Assembly: GCA_016927475.1 (NCBI GenBank)
Contig: JAFGMO010000085.1
Span: 1-35,038, forward strand
DNA: 35,038 nucleotides
Reading direction: 5' to 3'
DNA from: Candidatus Aminicenantota bacterium
GTDB taxonomy: Bacteria > Acidobacteriota > Aminicenantia > Aminicenantales > Aminicenantaceae
In this document: piece by piece, positions 31,399 to 35,038 of the stretch
How positions within the stretch are numbered: position 1 is the stretch's first letter
Layout: each line of letters begins with the position of its first letter
Position numbers and translations under genes: made by a program
Notes under the pieces: model-generated
Seen by the model: only the letters and a program-made list of their open reading frames with translations
Databases searched by the model: none
What the model was told of the DNA's origin: nothing

Positions 31399-32808
31399 TC
31401 AATTAACTGAAAATAAAGAGCTTGTGGGTTTTACTCTCTTGCCGTCTCTCGCCGTGTCACAAATATGTAACAGATCTACCTCTTTTTCGGCTGTTTTCTC
31501 CGTAAGCGCCTCAACCGCTTGTATCTTCCGTTCCTGCTGTGAATGGGTGTAACGCTCTGTTATTTTAACAGAACTGTGTCCTAGAAGTTCTTTTACCGTA
31601 ATAAGGTCAATCCCTCTCTCTACCAATCGGCTTGCGAAGGTGTGCCTCAGATCATGAAACCTCAGGTTGAAGATCCCGGCTCTACGGCAGGCTGCTTTAA
31701 AAGCGGTTTTTACGGATGTTAGAGGTTTTCCTGTTTTCGGATTGATAAAAAGATAATCGCTTGTGCTCTTTGTGCTTTGGTGTTTTTGAAGTTCATGGAG
31801 TAGGGGAGTGTTGACACTTATGAATCGCATTTTTCCGCTTTTTGTCTCCTCGACTCTGATTGTTTTTCGCTTGAGATCAACCTGGTTCCACTTGAGATTA
31901 AGGATTTCACCTCGCCGCATTCCGGTATTAAGGGCAACAATGAGAATGGGTTTCAAATGCTCTGCGCTTTCTTCCAGGAGTCGTGTTTCTTCATCTTTTG
32001 TGAGAATTCTTTCTTTGAGATTGTCTTTTTCAGAATAGAACTTGATTTTCCGCATGGGTGAGATTTTAAGAAGATCCCATTCAACGGCAAGGTTAAACAT
32101 TTTCCGCAAAATGGCTAAACAGCGGTTCACCGTAGAAGGTCTGACATTCTGCTTGAGTCTGTAGACTTTGTACTTTTCAATGTGGAGTGAGGTTATTTCA
32201 TCAAGATAATATTTACTGAAATACTGCATCATTCCTTGTAAGTAACATTCATCGGTTTTCCAGCTTCTCTTGTTCACCTTTGCGTAGTTTTCAACGTATT
32301 GCTCGGCAAAATCCAGGAATTTTGTTTTTTTGGGTTTTTGTTTAACATTGTGCTCTCTTGAGAAAACACTGAGAACTTGTTGTTGTAAGGCGATCACGGC
32401 CTCATCTCTGGACTGTGCGTTTTTAACAATCCGCTGGATCCTCTTCCCCTCTTCATCCCGATAGTCGATATACCAGCGCTCCTTACCTTGTTTTGTTTTC
32501 CTTGTGTAGACGGCTCCAAAACCATAATTCCAGCGCTTTGAATTTTTACTCAAAGCGCTCCTTCCTTTCAGGATCATTCTATCATATTCAGGGAGGGGAA
32601 TCATGAGGTTTGGAAGGATTGAACCATTTTCAGGGATCGGAGAATTGTTTTGATTCTGCCATTCCTCAATCTGTTTTTTATTGAACCGGACAAGACCGTT
32701 TAATTTAATAAAAGGGATTCTTTTTTCATCCGTCCACTTATAGACAGTGTTAGGGTGTACGTGAAGGAAGGAGCTAAGTTCTTTCACTGTTAAGAGTGAC
32801 TGACTCAA
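31399..32808 (-). CDS. int: Tyrosine recombinase (integrase) with N-terminal excisionase-type HTH
   Basis: 469 residues. Residues 5-50 form a MerR/excisionase-type HTH_17 (LLTVKELSSFLHVHPNTVYKW, then IPFIKLNGLVRFNKKQIEEW). Residues 95-145 are an arm-binding domain, about 160-255 the SAM-like core-binding domain, and 270-430 the catalytic domain. The catalytic set is complete: Arg298 (GMRRGE), Lys323, His385 and Arg388 (HDLRH), His411 (LLGHSS) and Tyr420 (RYTHS). The start is a TTG at 32808, with TAGGAT upstream. The stop codon lies 20 bases from the tRNA fragment, as expected for an element that integrates there. The tail is extended beyond the catalytic Tyr by about 50 residues. It appears functional. 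Confidence 0.93.
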   Translation of the reverse strand: MSQSLLTVKELSSFLHVHPNTVYKWTDEKRIPFIKLNGLVRFNKKQIEEWQNQNNSPIPENGSILPNLMIPLPEYDRMILKGRSALSKNSKRWNYGFGAVYTRKTKQGKERWYIDYRDEEGKRIQRIVKNAQSRDEAVIALQQQVLSVFSREHNVKQKPKKTKFLDFAEQYVENYAKVNKRSWKTDECYLQGMMQYFSKYYLDEITSLHIEKYKVYRLKQNVRPSTVNRCLAILRKMFNLAVEWDLLKISPMRKIKFYSEKDNLKERILTKDEETRLLEESAEHLKPILIVALNTGMRRGEILNLKWNQVDLKRKTIRVEETKSGKMRFISVNTPLLHELQKHQSTKSTSDYLFINPKTGKPLTSVKTAFKAACRRAGIFNLRFHDLRHTFASRLVERGIDLITVKELLGHSSVKITERYTHSQQERKIQAVEALTEKTAEKEVDLLHICDTARDGKRVKPTSSLFSVN

Positions 32809-32847
32809 TCGTGTATCCTATTTATTTCATCATTTCCAAGGTCACAT

Positions 32848-32943
32848 AGTAACGCTGTTCAACATTACAATGTAACGTTGTTATGGCTTTCATCAGGTTA
32901 CACTGGCTGATAAGGAGAGTCTTTTTCAGCGTTACCATGTAAC
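32848..32943. promoter_or_regulatory. Iterated GTAAC sites between integrase and next gene
   Basis: TTAC-AAT-GTAA (32865-32875) and TTAC-CAT-GTAA (32932-32942) are palindromic, each with 4-bp arms and a 3-base spacer. Two further half-sites (AGTAAC at 32848, GTTAC at 32897) lie between or beside them. They may be arm-type sites for integrase or excisionase, or operators for the int gene. Confidence 0.45.
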
Positions 32944-32950
32944 AACCTTT

Positions 32951-33451
32951 TTATAATCTACCATTCTTACTTAATGCTAAGATCTTCTTTCTTTTTACGC
33001 GAATATTTTTTCTCTTTTCAAAACCCCCTGGTTGTCTTTTCAATACATTGATTTCCTCCAACAGTTCTTTGATTTTTTTTAAAGCCTCCGGTTTTTCGCT
33101 TAGTTTTCGCCAATGATTGCTTAAAGCGTAAACGGAACATTCTTTTTCGAGCCTTCCAGCTTTTACAAGGTCGATAAATCCATATCCAAGGAGTTCCCAT
33201 ATTGAACGGTTAAAGACCAAAGTCGAAATATTTGCTTCTCGATATGGAAGTTTTAGGTTATTACGATTGTATCCATTGAATTCTTCGTAGAATTTCATCA
33301 ATACCCAAACTGCATCTCTTGAAAGCAATTTATATGCATTAGAGCCAACTCCCTCAACTGCTTTAAATGGAGGTTTAGGTCTATATGCCCTTTTATGTAG
33401 ATGGTTCCTTTTTTGTCTGGCATTTGTTTGGTGATTTTTTGCGTAACCCAT
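32951..33451 (-). CDS. Element-encoded protein with winged-helix look
   Basis: 166 residues from the ATG at 33451. A basic N-terminus (NHQTNARQKRNHLHKRAYR) precedes a region like a winged helix: AVWVLMKFYEEFNG, NRSIWELLGYGFIDLVKAGRL, then YALSNHWRKL. The C-terminus is a charged helix (KPEALKKIKELLEEINVLKR) and a basic tail (KRKNIRVKRKKI). I do not recognise the family. Small wHTH proteins like this are common in element modules as replication or transfer accessories. The ribosome site is weak. AT-rich codon use matches the element, not the chromosome. It is on the same strand as int and ends about 140 bases upstream of the integrase start. Confidence 0.6.
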   Translation of the reverse strand: MGYAKNHQTNARQKRNHLHKRAYRPKPPFKAVEGVGSNAYKLLSRDAVWVLMKFYEEFNGYNRNNLKLPYREANISTLVFNRSIWELLGYGFIDLVKAGRLEKECSVYALSNHWRKLSEKPEALKKIKELLEEINVLKRQPGGFEKRKNIRVKRKKILALSKNGRL

Positions 33452-33641
33452 CAATCTTATTTGGCAATAGTTTTACAAAAAAAAATCAAAGGGTTTCGAA
33501 CCGTATTTTGTCTTTCTAGTAATGGGATTATATGGGGAAACACTGAAACCCTATAGGAAGGTGTGCCTTCTACAAAATGCATCGAAATTTCAGAAGAAAT
33601 CCTTAAAAAAATTAAGGGGTAAATATAACAAAAAATCATGA

Positions 33642-33899
33642 TCACAATTTAAAGCAAGTAGTTTCTATGTTTGGATCGAATATGGATCCTTTTTGAAAGT
33701 TTTTTTTGTCAAAAAGTTGTGTGTGCTTATTCCCATTTTCCCGGATGACTGCTTTAGGTGACTTTCCAAATCGAAAATTCCAAAGAGGACAATTTGTATT
33801 TGAACAAAAACGAACACATTTTCTACTTCCGCCACAGCAGTCTAAACATTGTTTTCTTATCTGCTTTAAAGGTGATTGTTTGGGGATCTTCAATTTCAT
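33642..33899 (-). CDS. Small Cys-rich element protein
   Basis: 85 residues. IRKQCLDCCGGSRKCVRFC, then CPLWNFRFGKSP, carries seven cysteines near the N-terminus, in a pattern I have seen in small proteins of phages and integrative elements, probably binding zinc. The C-terminal half (TQLFDKKNFQKGSIFD) shows no motif. The start at 33899 overlaps the stop of the HTH gene by 4 bases (ATGA) and has AAAGGAAA upstream. Likely cotranscribed with it. The function is unknown. Confidence 0.7.
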   Translation of the reverse strand: MKLKIPKQSPLKQIRKQCLDCCGGSRKCVRFCSNTNCPLWNFRFGKSPKAVIRENGNKHTQLFDKKNFQKGSIFDPNIETTCFKL

Positions 33900-34072
33900 T
33901 GATTTTCCTTTAGCCAGTTTTCTATGTCTTCTCGCTTAAACCTGACCATCGACTTTTTCCCTTTTCCCAATTTCAGATAAGGAATTTGCTTTTTACATAT
34001 CCAAACATTGAGAGTGTTCTGAGAAATTTTCAGCAGATTTGCCAACTCACTTTTTTTTAGATAATCGTTCAT
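33896..34072 (-). CDS. Excisionase/AlpA-type HTH_17 protein
   Basis: 58 residues: MNDYLKKSELANLLKISQNT, then LNVWICKKQIPYLKLGKG and MVRFKREDIENWLKENQ. This is a complete HTH_17 domain: helix, turn, recognition helix, beta wing and a closing helix with the conserved E-x-W. GGAGG precedes the ATG by 6 bases (34079-34083). It is divergent from the partial gene at 34188. Such proteins act as excisionase or as activators of excision. A second domain of the same kind lies at the N-terminus of the integrase, so the two may compete for related sites. It falls below the usual 60-residue cut-off and is easily missed. Confidence 0.85.
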   Translation of the reverse strand: MNDYLKKSELANLLKISQNTLNVWICKKQIPYLKLGKGKKSMVRFKREDIENWLKENQ

Positions 34073-34115
34073 TTTTTACCTCCAATACAAAAATAGGCGA
34101 AAATTTCCCAGCCGT

Positions 34116-34126
34116 CACTATTAGTG
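34116..34126. promoter_or_regulatory. Small palindrome in the divergent control region
   Basis: CACTA-T-TAGTG: perfect 5-bp arms, between the HTH gene and the partial gene. A possible operator, but short enough to arise by chance. Confidence 0.25.
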
Positions 34127-34152
34127 CAAAAAATTTACCAATATTTCTCTAA

Positions 34153-34181
34153 TTGTCTTAATATAAATAAATTAGTAAAAT
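34153..34181 (+). promoter_or_regulatory. Promoter of the partial right-end gene
   Basis: TTGTCT (34153-34158), a 17-nt spacer, TAAAAT (34176-34181). Transcription would start at about 34188, exactly at the only upstream in-frame start (GTG). Initiation is therefore either leaderless or uses the downstream ATG at 34293, which has GGAG before it. Confidence 0.45.
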
Positions 34182-34187
34182 AATAAT

Positions 34188-35038
34188 GTGATAGAAATAT
34201 TAGTTCCTTCGATATATAAAGATATTCAGTGTAAGTCAGAACGCCTTATATATCTCTGTTTTTGGGCTTGGTTGAATATTGGCTGGAGAGAGATGTTCCT
34301 TAAGAGTGGTAAAATAAATAATTTTGAATATTTAGGAAAGAAAGAATACGAATTTCCTGATGGATCAATATTTAAAATCCCATGCTGGTGGGATGAGGAA
34401 ATAGAACAAAGACTTTATTTGTATGTAACAAGTAGAACATTTTATCCATCTTCTGAATGGACTTTTTCTAAGACTAAAGAACTGCCTAATATAAAACCCG
34501 AAAGCAATTTGAATGAGCGTGAATTTTTAAAGAAATTTAATTTAAGCAGAAGGAATTTTTATTATTCAATAAAGAGATTGAGTGAAGAAAATTTTTTGAA
34601 ATTTTCAGTATATTCTAAAGACGAAAAGGTATCTCTCAACCAAAAAAGTTATCGTCAGGTTAAATCAATTGAAAGAGGATTTAAGTATTCATTTATAAAT
34701 CTTACAGAAGAAGAAATCATATATTGTTTAGAAAAAGCTTTTGAGGAAGAGTTAGGAATTAGTCTGAAAATTGATCAGAAAAATAAAAAAAAATATTATT
34801 ACAAAGAAGTACAGCCAAGAAGAAAGGGAAGGTTCTGGGAGTTGTCTAATCCTTTAGTAGAATATATCCAAGTGCCTCTTAAGGATTTCAGAAAAATATC
34901 TCTTTCTAAGCGTATGAAGCCTCCATATAAAGGATACAAGGTAATTAAAAAACAAAAACTACGGTTTGTCAGATATCCAAAATATAGGATACTTCAATTC
35001 CCTTTAAATATATTAACAAGAAAAGATCTAACAATTGC
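34188..35038 (+). CDS. Partial AT-rich gene of unknown function, cut by the window edge
   Basis: An open frame runs to the last base, giving at least 283 codons without a stop, which is long for such AT-rich DNA. The GTG at 34188 is the first possible start after an in-frame stop at 34176; the ATG at 34293 (after GGAGAGAG) is a better initiation site. The protein is rich in Lys, Glu, Tyr and Phe. It contains a segment like a winged helix (NEREFLKKFNLSRRNFYYSI, then KRLSEENFLKFSV), and a basic C-terminal part (RRKGRFWEL). I do not recognise the family. A replication initiator or element regulator would fit its position, upstream of the excision module and divergent from it. The sequence beyond the window is needed to decide. 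Confidence 0.65.
   Translation, partial: MIEILVPSIYKDIQCKSERLIYLCFWAWLNIGWREMFLKSGKINNFEYLGKKEYEFPDGSIFKIPCWWDEEIEQRLYLYVTSRTFYPSSEWTFSKTKELPNIKPESNLNEREFLKKFNLSRRNFYYSIKRLSEENFLKFSVYSKDEKVSLNQKSYRQVKSIERGFKYSFINLTEEEIIYCLEKAFEEELGISLKIDQKNKKKYYYKEVQPRRKGRFWELSNPLVEYIQVPLKDFRKISLSKRMKPPYKGYKVIKKQKLRFVRYPKYRILQFPLNILTRKDLTI

Larger units (their letters stand above)
31326..35038. mobile_element. Integrated element (left end, open at window edge)
   Basis: It begins at the tRNA-His 3' fragment and continues to the end of the window. It carries a tyrosine recombinase, a wHTH-like protein, a small Cys-rich protein, an excisionase-type HTH and a partial gene. The sequence right of about 32.8 kb is much more AT-rich than the rest of the window, consistent with transfer. 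Its far end and cargo are not visible. Confidence 0.8.

Noticed and set aside
31326..31420. Complete tRNA-His gene
   Set aside because: The 5' acceptor strand complementary to CACTCAC and a D-arm are absent upstream of the anticodon arm, so only a 3' fragment is present.
33457..33645. Minus-strand 62-codon frame between two element genes
   Set aside because: It fills the gap exactly but has no ribosome site, no domain and a composition expected of AT-rich non-coding DNA.
1..35038. CRISPR array
   Set aside because: No regularly spaced direct repeats with unique spacers were seen; the repeats present are dispersed palindromes or MITE-like units.

Overview
The window looks like chromosome from an uncultivated diderm (Gram-negative) bacterium. 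It encodes an OmpA-type protein, an outer-membrane barrel ending in Phe, LolA-like periplasmic proteins, an RND/MMPL exporter and lipoproteins. Base composition is moderate (visibly mixed GC) until about 32.8 kb and then becomes strongly AT-rich. Gene content (LytS/LytTR systems, LolA-like and MacB-like proteins, BNR-repeat lipoproteins) would suit the Acidobacteriota/Aminicenantes neighbourhood. That placement is a guess; no marker gene is present.

Layout. (1) 0.2-2.1 kb: a TetR-OmpA operon on the minus strand. Its promoter has a perfect operator palindrome between the -35 and -10 boxes, and the operon is bracketed by an inverted pair of GC-rich repeats. (2) 2.2-6.0 kb: minus-strand secreted proteins, namely a LamG-like/beta-propeller protein, a Cys-rich DUF6144-like protein and a LolA-like protein. 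(3) 6.25-9.13 kb: a translationally coupled signalling operon with two tandem LytS-type histidine kinases and one LytTR response regulator, bracketed by direct copies of a MITE-like repeat. (4) 9.8-12.6 kb: a large MalT-type LuxR regulator. (5) 13.0-18.05 kb: a plus-strand export operon (small protein, LolA-like protein, outer-membrane barrel, MMPL/RND pump), followed by a UbiA-type prenyltransferase. (6) 27.34-19.0 kb, minus strand: a tight seven-gene operon that is the most interesting part of the window. In transcription order it encodes a diacylglycerol/sphingoid-type lipid kinase, a fusion of an ICMT/PEMT-like membrane methyltransferase with a BtaA-like 3-amino-3-carboxypropyl transferase, a GNAT-like transferase, a fold-III PLP amino-acid decarboxylase, a class II aldolase with an unrecognised N-terminal domain, and a MacB/LolCDE-like ABC permease and ATPase. 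The set reads as synthesis and export of an unusual, possibly betaine-related, polar lipid or conjugate. (7) 27.6-31.0 kb: a tautomerase, a Phd/PIN toxin-antitoxin pair, an IS91-type transposase remnant, a REP-like hairpin doublet and a BNR-repeat lipoprotein. (8) 31.33 kb to the right edge: an integrated element. It starts at a 3' fragment of tRNA-His that acts as the att site. A tyrosine recombinase fused to an excisionase-type HTH follows, then small AT-rich element genes, including a second HTH protein, a Cys-rich protein and a long gene cut by the window edge.

Dispersed short palindromes of one 23-nt type (9-bp arms reading ATCACCCGG) and a 119-121 bp MITE-like repeat sit at transcription-unit boundaries throughout the left 13 kb. 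No CRISPR array, rRNA or complete tRNA was seen.
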